A stretch of 64,000 bases of DNA from G963675935 sp963719005 (GTDB taxonomy: Bacteria; Planctomycetota; Planctomycetia; Pirellulales; Thermoguttaceae): positions 1 through 64,000 of the forward strand of contig CAVRAR010000009.1 of NCBI GenBank assembly GCA_963719005.1. Reading direction: 5' to 3'. The notes under the pieces were generated by a model. That model saw only the letters and a list, made by a program, of their open reading frames with translations, did not search any database and had not been told where the DNA came from. The position numbers and the translations under genes were made by a program. Positions 7,881-18,312 of the stretch are shown here, piece after piece (position 1 is the first letter of the stretch; each line of letters starts with the position of its first letter).

Positions 7881-10703
7881 ATGCACCGTAATCAAGACGA
7901 CACAAGTCACGCCCGTTTACGGGCGTTTCCGCCGCAGGCGGTATTAGGCCCGTGCTTCAGCACGGGTTCGCGGTTGCCGGTAGCTGCTCTTCCTCCCTTT
8001 GCTCCGGTCGAATCTGTCACGCCCGTTCACAGGCGTCCCCTTAGGCTTCTGCTGATTCTCGCGGCGGCGATGATGGTATGCTGCTCTCCGGTGGATTCTG
8101 CCGAGCCAAACGCTCCAGCGCCCGTTGCCAAGGACGTCTTCTTCGTAATCCCGCACACGCATTGGGAAGGGGCCGTCTTCCTGACCCGCGAAGAGTATCT
8201 CGACGTCGGGCTGCCCAACATCCTCCGTGCGCTCCGGCTGTTGAAGGCCCATCCCAACTACCGCTTCGTGCTCGATCAGGCCTGCTACGTGAAGCCGTTC
8301 CTGGAGCGATACCCCGAGGAGGAAGCGGCGTTTCGCAAGTTCATCAAGGAGGGCCGGCTGGCGATCGTCGGCGGCACCGACGTGATGCTCGACGTGAACA
8401 TGCCCGGCGGCGAGTCGTTCGTTCGCCAGGTGCTCTACGGCAAGGGGTACTTTCGCCAGAAGCTCGGGCGTGGACGTGACCGTCGGCTGGCAACTCGACA
8501 CCTTCGGGCATCACGCGCAGATGCCGCAGTTGTTGAAGCTGGGCGGCTACAAGTCGTTTTGGTTCTTTCGCGGCGTGGCCGACTGGAAAACCCCGTCGGA
8601 GTTTCTCTGGGAAGGGATCGACGGCTCGCGGATTCCCGCCTTTTGGCTGCCGCACGGTTACGGCCTGGCTGTACGGATCGCCAAACACGCTGCCGCGAGT
8701 TCTCCGACTTCTTCAAGGAGCAATTCAATGCGCTGGCGCCGTTTGCCCGCGGGCGCGGCCGCGTGGGGCTGGAGGGGGCCGACGTCTCCGAGCCCGAGGA
8801 ACACCTGCCGGCGCTGGTCGAGCAGTTCAATCGCCAGCCGAACGCGCCGTTCGAGCTGCGGCTGGCCGTGCCCGGCGATTTCGAGGCCCTCGTGGCCAAG
8901 CGCCGCGATCGGCCGGTCATCGGCGGCGAGCTGAATCCCATCTTTCAGGGCACCTACAGCAGCCGGATCGAACTGAAGCAGCGCACGCGGGAACTTGAAG
9001 CGCTGCTGACCACGGCCGAAAAGCTGGGCGTGCTGCAACATTGGCTCGCCCCGCCGACCGACGACGAAATCCTTTGGCGGGCGTGGGAGCCGATGCTCTT
9101 CAACCAGACGCACGACTTGATGTCCGGCGTGATGACCGAGCACGTCTACCAGGACGTCGTTCGCGGCTACGATTTCTCAAAACGGATCGCCAACGACGAG
9201 GTTCAGAGCCGGTTGCGGAGCGTTTCGGCCGCGATCGACAGCGAGGGCGAGGGCGTCCCGGTCGCGGTGTTCAACATGCTCGGCTGGCCGCGGACGGATC
9301 TCGCCATCGCCAACGTCGGCTTCTCCGACAGCAAGGTCATGGACGTGAAAGTGATCGGACCCGACGGGGCGAGCGTGCCGGTCCAGCTTCTCGATAGCGA
9401 TCGCAGCGGCGACGGCGGCCTGCTGCGGGCCAGGATCGCCTTCGTCGCCCGCGACGTGCCGGCGATGGGCTACAGCGTCTATCGCGTGCTGCCGTCGGCC
9501 GCCGCTGCTGCCCCTGCCGCTAAACCAGGAGACGCATCCGTTCTGGAAAACGACGACTATCGCATCGAGTTCGACCCGGCCGGCGGCGCCATCGTCCGTC
9601 TGCTGGTCAAGAAGGACAACTGGGAAGCCCTGCGAGCCCGGGCAACGTCGTGGCCCGCGAAGAGGACCGCGGCGATCTCTGGGAGCCGTACCATACGCTC
9701 GACGGCGGCAGCCGCATCGCCATGAAGGTTCGGCATCCCGCGCCGCCGCCGGGCAAGGCCGTCTTCAGCAGCGAATCAGAGCGGCACGCCGGGCACGGTC
9801 AGCCGGGGCCCGGTTTTCTCCGAATTTCACGTCGCCCATCCGTTCGGCAAGAAAGGCAGCTTCGCCACGACGGTCCGGCTTTACAACGGGCTGCGGCGAA
9901 TCGACATTCTGCACGCGAATCGTCAACGACGAGACGTTCGTCCGCTACCGCGTGCTGTTTCCCACGTCGATTCGCGACGGCCAAAGCGTCCACGAAATCC
10001 CGTTCGGCGCGATTCGCCGGCCGGACGGCATCGAGTTCCCCGCCCAAAACTGGATCGACTACGGCGACGGCCAGCGAGGGCGTGGCGCTGTTGAACCGCG
10101 GGCTGCCGGGCAACAACGTCGCCGACGGCACGATGATGCTCTCGCTGCTGCGGAGCACGCGGATCGTCAGCTACGGCGACGCCAGCGGCGGTTACGGCGC
10201 CGGCTCCGACTCCAGCTTCGAGTTGAACAAGGAGCTTGCGTTCGACTACGCCCTGGTTCCGCATGCGGGCGACTGGCGCGCAGGCGGGCGTCTATCGCGA
10301 CGGGATGGAATTCAACCAGCCGCTGTTGGCCTGCCCGATGGCCTCGCATCCCGGCAAGCTGCCGAAGCGATGGGGACTGCTGGAGATCACGCCGCAGAAT
10401 GTCGTCGTCTCTGCGCTGAAACCCGGCTCGGACGGCACGGCGGTGCTGCGAGTTTACGAAGCGACCGGCCAGGCGACGACCGCGAAGATTCGGCTGTCGG
10501 CGCAAGTCGCCGCGGCCGAGGAAGTAAACCTGATGGAGGACCCCGGCCGCAAGCTGCCGGTGGCCGACAACACGCTGCAATTCGATTTGCGACCGTTTGA
10601 GATCAAGACAATCAAACTGCGGTTGCAGCCTAACGTGAAGCATAATAGAGCGGTCAGCGGTCAGCGATCAGCGGTCAGCTATCAGTCCTGGCCGCAGCGC
10701 TGA
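7881..10703 (+). pseudogene. GH38 alpha-mannosidase, broken by about eight apparent frameshifts
   Basis: When frames are joined this is a secreted glycoside hydrolase family 38 alpha-mannosidase of about 900 residues. A signal peptide (RLLLILAAAMMVCCSPVDSA) precedes FVIPHTHWEGAVF, VLDQACYVKPF and VGGTDVMLDVNMPGGESF. The nucleophile Asp is in VGWQLDTFGHHAQMPQLL. GVMTEHVYQDVV and the C-terminal VAVFNMLGWPRTDLA follow. Frame changes are needed near 8469, 8671, 8693, 9640, 9775, 9909, 10066 and 10278. Either the gene is decaying or this stretch is badly sequenced. The last about 20 codons before the stop at 10703 are encoded by a short repeat, so the natural C-terminus was probably extended. The start is uncertain (ATG at 7881, or inside the signal region). 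GH38 enzymes release alpha-linked mannose. Confidence 0.75.
7907..8040. repeat. cluster of short palindromes upstream of the GH38 signal peptide
   Basis: GTCACGCCCGTTTACGGGCG at 7907 and GTCACGCCCGTTCACAGGCG at 8017 are imperfect direct copies about 110 bases apart. Between them is a perfect hairpin (CCCGTGCTTCAGCACGGG, about 7949). These repeats occupy what would be the 5' part of the GH38 reading frame and make its start uncertain. Confidence 0.6.
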
Positions 10704-10733
10704 TAGCTGACCGCTGATAGCTGATAGCCGGGA
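10647..10733. repeat. short tandem/inverted repeat (AGCGGTCAGC / GCTGATAGCTGA)
   Basis: Units AGCGGTCAGCG, ATCAGCGGTCAGC and TATCAG run forward, and GCTGATAGCTGACCGCTGATA runs back after a short spacer, so the block can fold on itself. It provides the last codons and stop of the GH38 frame and ends just before the next gene. Confidence 0.65.
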
Positions 10734-10753
10734 ACTTACTGGCAGGTGTCACC

Positions 10754-11923
10754 ATGACCATGACTGCGAAACAACGGATGTTGACCGCCCTGGACGGCGG
10801 CGTGCCGGATCGGCTGCCGGTGACGACGCATTTCCTTATGCCGCGGTTTTTGGAAGACTGCATGGGCGGAATCTCGGAGGAGGAGTTTTTCGACGTCTCG
10901 CGGTTGGGATCCGATCACGTATACGACGCCCCATCGCCCGGCCCCGAATTCCGGCGAGTATTACGACCCGGAACAGGCGGCGCCGGGCTTCCTGGAAAGC
11001 CGGCGGATCGCCACCGACAACTGGCGAGTGCATTTCGAGCCGGTTTCCGGGCGGAAATATCCGGCGCACGCGATTCCGCTTCGTCACGCCCAAGGGCACG
11101 TTGAGCATGGTCCTCGAATCCGATCCGTTCACGACTTGGGTGGTCGAGCCGCTGATCAAGGAGAAACGCGACATCGACCTGATCGGCGAATTCGTGACCG
11201 CCCCGCAAGTGCGACGTGCGAGGAGGTCAATCGAGGTCGTCGAGGCGTTCGGCCAGCGGGGGCTGGTGCGGGCGTACATCTGCTGCTTCGACGTTTTCGG
11301 CCAGCCCGGCACCTGGCAGGACGCTACCTGCCTGGTGGGCGTCGAGCGGCTGATCATGGAGACCTACGACGATCCGGCGTGGGTTCACGAATTGCTGGGC
11401 ATTCTGTTTCGGCGGAAGAAGGTGTTTGTCGAGTCGTTGGCGGGGGCCCGTTACGACATCCTGGAGCTTGGCGGCGGCAGCGCTTCTTCGACGGTGATTT
11501 CGCCGCGGCTGTTCGACGAGTTCGTGGCCCCCTACGACAGCCAACTGATCGAGCTGGCGCATCGCGCCGGGCAGCGGATCGCGTATCACACGTGCGGCGG
11601 CATGATGCCGATCCTGGAAAACATCGCGGCGATGCATCCGAACGCGATGGAGACGCTGACCCCGCCCGCCATGGGCGGCGACATGAACCTGGCCGAGGCC
11701 CGCCGGCGGATTCCCGGCAGACATCTGCATGATCGGCGGCTTCGACCAGTTCCATTTCTTCAAGGGCTGCACCGTCGAACAGACGCGGGCCGAGGTGCGC
11801 CGCTGTTTCGAGGCGGCGGGCCGCAATGGGGCGTACATCCTCTGCCCGTCCGACAATTTCTTCGACGCCGAGCCCGAACTGATCAAGGCATTCGCCGACG
11901 AGGCGAAGAAATGCGTGTATTGA
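10754..11923 (+). pseudogene. uroporphyrinogen-decarboxylase-fold protein 1, with apparent frameshifts
   Basis: Joined frames give about 390 residues of the URO-D/MtaA-CmuA superfamily. The N-terminal TAKQRMLTALDGGVPDRLPV matches the family start. Later segments include LIKEKRDIDLIGEF, YICCFDVFGQPGTW, YDILELGGGSASSTVISP, IAYHTCGGMMPILENIA and IGGFDQFHFFKGCT. The HTCGG motif matches the His/Cys region that binds zinc in methyltransferase members of this superfamily. Frame changes are needed near 10930, 11075 and 11720. Some are likely sequence errors, since the joined protein is complete. It is the first of three non-identical paralogs in this cluster. Real haem synthesis HemE is unlikely given the context. 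Confidence 0.75.
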
Positions 11924-11984
11924 ACGCTGCAAAGTCTGAAACGTGTCACCTGTTTGTTGGCAAACAGATTGACAGTGTCCAAAC

Positions 11985-12060
11985 AGCCGGGAGTCAGCGG
12001 CTCCCGGAATACCCGGAAGTCTGCCGCTGCTCTCCGGGAGCTGTTAGCTCCCGGCTATTG
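11985..12060. repeat. AGCCGGGAGC-type double palindrome
   Basis: AGCCGGGAGTCAGCGGCTCC at 11985 is followed by a second unit ending AGCTCCCGGCTATTG at 12060. The outer arms (AGCCGGGAG / CTCCCGGCT) are complementary. The block directly abuts, and may supply the TTG start codon of, the next gene. The same family occurs at 59523 and 60634. Confidence 0.8.
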
Positions 12061-13307
12061 GCGGTCCTCGTTGTGGGATGCACTCTGACAGTGACCAGCT
12101 CCGCACGAGCCGACGATGGCCCCGACCCGATCTTCGAGAAGCCCGTTGCCATCACCTTGGCCGAACTGGCCAAGCGGAGCACGCAAGGAGTCTCCGCTGC
12201 GGAGGTCAGCGATTACGCTCCCGGCCACTACACGGGCAAGCTGAGCCCCAGCCCTCCGCACGCCGACATGAACCCGCGGAAGGCCGTGGTCGTTTTCTGG
12301 AAGGACCATGCCGAGCGGTTCGTGTTCAGCCACGAGGCGAGCTACTGCCCGATCCTGGAGTTGCCCAACGGCGCCGCCATGTGCAGTCAGTTCTTCGAGG
12401 GCAACCTGGGCAACGCCGAACTATTCAACAACATGGGGCGGAAGGAGAAGAACAGCTTCGTGGACGTCATCCAGAGCGGGCCGCAACGCGTTTGGGTGCG
12501 CTGGACCTATTTTGCGGTTAACATGAAGGACGACACGCAGCCGCGCTTGCGCGGCACGGAGGACTACTTCGCCTATCCCAACGGGTTGGTCCTGCGGCGG
12601 ATGACTTACGAAAGCCTGATGCCGAATGAGATCGTCGGTTACAGCACCGATCCCGTCGAATTGTTCGGCGTGGCGCCGGTCGGCTCGACGATCAAGGATC
12701 TCTTCCCCCGCGACGCGGAACATGGCGACTATCTGACCCATAGCGTGCTCGACTTGTACAGCACGAAGCGATACGACATCTACTGGGACGAAAAGGGGAA
12801 GGTCCGACGCCGCGGCGATGACGCGACGATGGCGGCCATCACGGCGTCGCCGGGTTGCGCACTGGTCCTGCCTTTCCGCGACAAACTGTTGTTCGCCGTG
12901 CTGGGCGAAGCCAGCGGATTCCCCTCGCGAAGACGAACCAGTTGGTGGATCACTGCACGCCGGGGGCCGAAGGCGGCCTCGGCTGGCAGCAAGGACTCTG
13001 GGACCATTGGCCGATCGGATGGCTCAATTCGCAGACGTCGTTCTGGAAGCCCGGCTCGCCCTACGCCTACAGTTTCGGATCGGTCGGCCAGTTCTTCGTT
13101 CCGGAAGGAAAACGGATCAAGTCGTTCGCAACGGACTATCCGGAGTTGTGCAAGGACATGGCGTTCAACCGCTGGACGGCGAGCCGAGTATCCTACGTGC
13201 TGCTCGGCGCTGCCAAGACGCGGGACGACATCCGCCGCATCGGCCGAAGCTGGCTCGACAAGGGAAAACAGTGCGCCAAGCCGGAGAATGTCGCGAAGTT
13301 GAAGTAA
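12058..13307 (+). CDS. secreted hypothetical protein (one apparent frameshift)
   Basis: About 415 residues of unrecognised family with a hydrophobic N-terminus (LLAVLVVGCTLTVTSSARA) that could be a signal peptide. The VVGC stretch also fits a weak lipobox. Conserved-looking stretches include FSHEASYCPILELPNGAAMC, RVWVRWTYFAVNMKDD, GTEDYFAYPNGLVLRRMTY and GLWDHWPIGWLNSQ, reminiscent of planctomycete secreted proteins near glycosidases. A frame change is needed near 12921. No normal ATG and ribosome site are visible because the repeat at 11985-12060 occupies the leader; TTG at 12058 is a guess. Confidence 0.55.
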
Positions 13308-13429
13308 GATGATGCTTGCGAAGCCGCAAGCGGCTATTGATTGCCAGATTTCGGATTTCGGGTTTTAGAACGTCCCACCATCGTTGTCCCACCTCTGTTA
13401 AGACCCACCTATCAATTTGGAGACTGACC

Positions 13430-16061
13430 ATGAATCGCAAGTCCTCCTTCTCACGTCGTGACTTCTTGCAGACCGGTTTGCTCGGCGGCGCGGGAGCGGC
13501 TCTGCTGGGGCCGAGTCTTTTGAGCGGCGTCGCCCTGGCCGCCGAAACGTCGGACAGCTTCTGCGTGGCGTTGTGCAATCACTGGAGCTACATCGGCATC
13601 GGCTGGCAGCTCGGCATCGAGTCCTGCGTGCTGTCGGTGACCGACGCCATGGAGCTGTTTGACCGTGCGCATGTGAAAACCTGCATCAATTTGGACGCCC
13701 GCGCCTACGAGTTCATGGCCGAGAAGTTCCCCGAGGTGGCGGCCAAACTCAAGAAATATCTTGCGGCGGGCAACGTCGAACTGATCGCCGGAACCTACGG
13801 CCAGCCGATGGGCACCACCATCGGCAGCGAATCGAACATCCGGCAAATGGTCGTCGGCCGCGCAACGGTGCGCAAGGCGCTCGACTACGAATTGGTCACG
13901 TTTCTCGAAGAAGAGGAGTTCACCCATCCGCAGGTTCCGCAGTTGGCCGCGCTGGCCGGTTATCGCTACGCCAGTCTGGCGCAGTTGGACACCTGGGGCC
14001 GCGCCGGCTGCCCCGTGCAGAGATCTCAACGCCTTCCACTGGCAAGGGATGGACGGGACGACGATCCCCTGCGTGCCGAAGAACGCACTGTTTGGCGCCC
14101 GGCCGATGCGAAGCAACTGGTCGCTTCGCCTGCGTTCAAGAAGCTCGCCGCGCTGGGCAAGCCGCTGTTGTTCACCTGGGAGGAGTTTGGCTGGGACAAT
14201 CCCGAGCAGCCGGCGTATCTCAGCGTGCCGGCCAGATACAAGGCTTTGGCCGCCCAGGGCGACGTCGAATTCGTCACCATCCAAGAATACCTCAAGAAGT
14301 ACGGCACCCAGGGCAAGGAGACGGTCTACCTGCCGATGGACGCTTGGGACAAGTCGCTTACCTGGGGACTCGGCGGCGATCAGGTGCGGATCTTCGATCG
14401 CAAGGTGGAGTCGCTGCTGTTGGCTGCCGAAGTCTTCGATGCGGCCGCCTCCTCGCTGGGCGCCGCTTCGCAATGCGACCTGTTGGACAAGGCGTGGCGA
14501 AACGAGTTGGCCTCGCAGAGCCACGACGTGGGGCTGTGCGAATCGTCGCGTTGGCAGGGCGACCTGATGGCCCCCGCCGACCGGCTCGAAGACTACCACA
14601 ACTTCACCTGGGGCACGATCGGCTACAACCACCTCGATGCCGCACAGAAGCAGGGCCAGCAAGTGCTCGACGCCGCGATGAGCCACCTCGCCAAGCAGAT
14701 CGGCAGCGCTGCCCAGGCCCACGGCCTTCTGGCGGCCACGGTGTTCAATCCGCACGGTTGGACGCGAACCGATCTGGCCACAACCGGCCGGATCTATCCG
14801 GTGCCGGCCGACACGAAAGACGTCGTCGTCAAGGACAGTTCCGGGCGCAGGCCTGCCTTCGCAGATCGTCAAGTGCGAGAAGGACGCCCAGGGCAACATC
14901 ATCGTCGCCAACGTCGCGTTTCCGGCGAAGAAAGTGCCGTCGGCGGGCTACGACACTTATTACGTCGATTTCTCGCCGCAAGCCGCGGTGTCGGCCAAGA
15001 CGGATTTGCAGATTGACGAGGCGAAGCTGACGCTGGAAAACGAGCACGTGCGGGTGCGACTGGATGCGGCGACCGGCGGGATCGTCAGCCTGGTGCACAA
15101 GGCCTCGGGCCGCGAGATGCTCGACGCCGGCCAGGGCGCCGGCCCGCGGCTGACCGGCAGGCCGAACCCAAACCTATCACTTCGCCCCAATCCGCCGGCC
15201 TTCTACGACACGGCCAAGTCGAAAGCGGCGATCGACTGGTTGGCGAAGGGGCCGCTTTACGGGGAAGTGCGGGCGCAACACTCGCTGCCGTATTTGAGAT
15301 TCGAGACTCGCATCCGGCTTGCCGCCGGCTCGCCGTACGTCGAGATCTACAGCCGCATGTTCGCCTCTTTGCCGCCGCACTCCGACGCGTGGCCGCCGGC
15401 CAATATCAAGGAGGGATACTGGATGTCCTTCCTGCCGGCTTTCCACGTCACGTCGGTGCTGCGCGATTTCCCCTTTGGCATCGAGCCGACGAAGCACTCC
15501 AATTTCCACGCCTTGACCTTCGTCGATTTGATCGGCAAGGACGTGGGGCTGTTGGTCCTGCATCCCGGCACGCAGTACTTCCGCCGCGACGAGAAGGGGG
15601 CCTTCTCGAACCTGCTGATGCGCGAGTGGGAATCCCACTTCACGCGCGAGTACGGCTGGCCGCTCTACGCCGAGTACCACCACGCCCTGGTGCCGCACGA
15701 CGGCAAGCTGAGTAATTCGGACCGTCTGCGAGCGGCCAAGGATTTCGTTCACCCGCTGTTGTCACACGTCGCTCCGCCGCAACAAGGCGAGTTGCCGGCG
15801 GCCAAGAGCTTCGTGGCGGTGATGCCGGCGGGCGTGGAGCTTTCGGCGTTGCGAAGGAAACCGAACAAGCGGCTGGAGCTGCGCGTGGTCGAGGTTGAAG
15901 GCCGCCACGCACAGGCCGACATGACGCTCGGTTTTCCCGTAGCCGAAGCGTGCGAGACGAATCTCCTCGGCGTGAAGATCGCCGACGTTGCCAGCGAGAA
16001 CAGCCAGCTTCGCCTCGCCGTCGATCCTTGGAAGATTCGGACATTCGAGATCAATTCGTAG
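13430..16061 (+). CDS. Tat-exported GH38-like protein lacking catalytic residues (apparent frameshifts)
   Basis: Joined frames give about 875 residues. The start at 13430 follows GGAG and a twin-arginine signal (SFSRRDFLQTGLLGGAGAALL). The body has the GH38/57 deacetylase-like barrel and a GH38 C-terminal beta domain (ATVFNPHGWTRTDLATT, VRLDAATGGIVSLVHKASG). Where the active alpha-mannosidase upstream has HTHWE and WQLDTFGHHAQMPQ, this protein has CNHWSYI and LEEEEFTHPQVPQ, so the canonical zinc-ligand and nucleophile Asp positions are changed. It may bind or process a different sugar, or be inactive. Frame changes are needed near 14023, 14100 and 14850, the first two compensating each other. 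Confidence 0.7.
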
Positions 16062-16099
16062 AAACTCGCTCAGATGGACAAACCGAGAGTCATCAAGTC

Positions 16100-17176
16100 A
16101 TGGCACGTACCGGTTCTCATTTGAACTCGTTGCGGATCATTGGCTGCCTCGCCTGCATCGTGGGAATGCAGGCGACGGCGGCGATGGCGCAGAACGCCGG
16201 GCCTTCGGCTCCGCCGAAACCGAGAAAGATCATCGATTACGGTGGCGGCGGCTGGAAGGATGCTCAGGTCCAAGAGCCCTGTGTTCTGGTCAACCCGAAG
16301 AATCCCGGCAAGCTGATTATGTTCTTTTCCGGCATGACGCTTGCTGCAGGAAAGGGATGCATCGGCAAGGCGTGGGCCGACGTCTCCGACCCCTTAACCT
16401 GGCATGAAGATGCGAAGAACCCCTTTTTGAGAAGCGACCCGAAGAGGGCGTCGGAAGGAGGATCTCTTCGCATCGATTCGGTGATTTATAACAAATCGCT
16501 CGACGAATACTGGATTTACTACACCGGCTGCGTCGGTGAGGGGGTCAATCTGGCGACCAGCCCGGCGGGCAAGGACGGGTATAGCGACGTGGCGACCGCC
16601 AATATCAAGCGATACGAGAACAACCCGGTCCTGTCTCCGAAAGGGGAGGGACGCGACGACGGCCAATGCGTCTCGCAGGGGGCCGTCTTCCGCGACAATG
16701 GCCTGTGGTACATGTTTTACTCGTACCGCAACGAAACGAAATGCCTTCCGGGAATTCGGCTGGCCACTTCTCGCGACGGCAAGCATTGGACGAAAATGCC
16801 GGGCCTCGATCTGCTCACGGCGGCGCCGGAGCAACTCTATATCGAATGGCATCAAGTCTACAAGATCGGTAAGCGCTACGTTCTCTTGTATGAAGGCTAC
16901 AACGGCGGCAAGCGGTGGGGGGCCGACTTCGCCACGAGTTCCAGCCTGACGAAGGGCTGGGACAAGGCCCCGATGATGCTGGTCGATCAAACGAAGTGGC
17001 CGGACTATTCGGACAAGACCATGTTTCACGTTGCCACGCCGGTGATCTACAAGATCAACGGTAAGTGGTACATGTATTTCCAGGCGGCCCGCGCGGGCGA
17101 CTACATTTCGCAGAATTGGGCGCTGTGGGGCATCGAATGCGACAACGTGGTGAAGAAGCTGATCTGCTCGGACTGA
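16100..17176 (+). CDS. secreted five-bladed beta-propeller glycosidase-like protein (GH43/GH130-like fold)
   Basis: This 358-residue protein has a signal peptide (SLRIIGCLACIVGMQATAAMA). Repeated propeller blades follow, such as KLIMFFSGMTLA, DEYWIYYTGC, GLWYMFYSYRNETK, GIRLATSRDGKHWTKM, YVLLYEGYNGG and GKWYMYFQAAR. The Trp-Tyr-Met-Tyr-Phe pattern with SxDGxxW is typical of GH43, GH32/68 and GH130 sugar enzymes. Family and specificity cannot be fixed by eye. The ATG at 16100 is the first giving a signal peptide. It lies downstream of the GH38-like gene, consistent with one exported sugar-processing set. Confidence 0.65.
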   Translation: MARTGSHLNSLRIIGCLACIVGMQATAAMAQNAGPSAPPKPRKIIDYGGGGWKDAQVQEPCVLVNPKNPGKLIMFFSGMTLAAGKGCIGKAWADVSDPLTWHEDAKNPFLRSDPKRASEGGSLRIDSVIYNKSLDEYWIYYTGCVGEGVNLATSPAGKDGYSDVATANIKRYENNPVLSPKGEGRDDGQCVSQGAVFRDNGLWYMFYSYRNETKCLPGIRLATSRDGKHWTKMPGLDLLTAAPEQLYIEWHQVYKIGKRYVLLYEGYNGGKRWGADFATSSSLTKGWDKAPMMLVDQTKWPDYSDKTMFHVATPVIYKINGKWYMYFQAARAGDYISQNWALWGIECDNVVKKLICSD

Positions 17177-17207
17177 CGAGTTTCTAACGCCAAGCAGGAT
17201 GAATGTC

Positions 17208-18298
17208 ATGCGATTCGAAATGAAGATGCCCGACTTGGCCACGACCGATTCGGAGATCCGTATTGCCCGATGGCTGGTCGAACCGGGCCAGAAGGTCGAG
17301 CGCGGGCAGCCGGTCGTCGAGGTCGAGACCGACAAGGCCACGATGGAAGTCGAATCGGTAGCAACCGGCGTGTTGGCGGAAGTGCGGGCGGCGGCCAACG
17401 ACGCCGTATCCGTCGGACAGGTCATTGCAGTGGTGGAAGTCGCGGGGCCGGCGACGGCCGCTGCTGCTTCTCCCCATGCCCCGGAAGCAACGGACAGTGT
17501 GCCATTGCTTCACAGGAGCGGTGCCGGGCCCGAGCCATCGACGAGCACTGCTTGCGAGCAAGCAGTGGCACACACTACGCGGCGCCGACTCGTGCCGGCG
17601 GCGGCATGTTTGCGCGGAATCGCGCCGCTGCCGCCAACGCGCCGCCGGTCGCCAGCATCGCGTTGAGCGTCGCCCAACGGACCGCGGCGAAGCGGTTGCA
17701 GGAGAGCAAGCAGACGATTCCGCACTTCTATCTGCAAACCAGCGTCAACGCTGCGGCCATGATCGCGCGGCGCAAGGCCGCCCAGCCGACGAAACTTGCG
17801 TGGGACGCCTTTTTCGTTCTGGCCGTCGCCAAGGCCGTCGCGAAGTTCGAGCGTTTTCGCTGCCGGCTCGACCGCGAGCGATTGACGCCGGCCGAAACCG
17901 ACGCGATCGGCGTGGCGGTCGACGTGGAAGGCGAATTGTACGTCATTCCAATCGCTGCGCCGGCGACAAAGACAGTCGAACAGATCTCCCATGAGATCCG
18001 CCAAGGCGTCGAGCGCCTTCGCAGCGATCCCGAGGCGCGGCGCACACGCCCGGCGCTTCTGACCGTCACTAACCTCGGCGTCTGCAACGTCGAGGGCTTC
18101 ATCCCGATCATCAATCCGCCCGAGCCGGCGATACTCGGCGTCGGCCGCGTCGCGCCGACGCCCGCCGTGCAAGCCGACGGGCGGATCGGCGTCGAGCAGC
18201 GCTGCACGATCACGCTGAGCGTCGATCACCGCGTCAGCAGCGGAAAGTACGCGGGCGAATTCCTCGGGGCAATCGTCAAGGAGATTGAATCCTTGTAA
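17208..18298 (+). CDS. 2-oxoacid dehydrogenase E2 (dihydrolipoamide acyltransferase), one frameshift
   Basis: The acyl-transfer core of a 2-oxoacid dehydrogenase complex. An N-terminal lipoyl domain (residues about 1-85) has the lipoylated Lys in VETDKATMEVE. The C-terminal catalytic domain runs from IALSVAQRTAAKRLQESKQT through AIGVAVDVEGELYVIPI to LGVGRV and DHRVSSGKYAGEFL. The usual HRxxDG motif reads HRVSSG, so the catalytic-site Asp is Ser. No peripheral-subunit-binding domain is visible and the protein is short (about 365 residues). A palindromic repeat fills the linker, and a frame change lies in or just after it (about 17500-17640). ATG at 17208 is chosen for its spacing from AGGA. 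The E1 genes lie 2.3 kb downstream; no E3 is present. Confidence 0.8.
17496..17574. repeat. nested palindrome within the E2 coding region
   Basis: The outer arms GTGTGCCATTGCT (17496) and AGCAGTGGCACAC (ending 17574) are complementary apart from one base. The right half also contains the self-complementary CACTGCTTGCGAGCAAGCAG. It lies in the interdomain linker of the E2 gene. Confidence 0.75.
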
Positions 18299-18312
18299 AA
18301 ACGGGAGACGCG

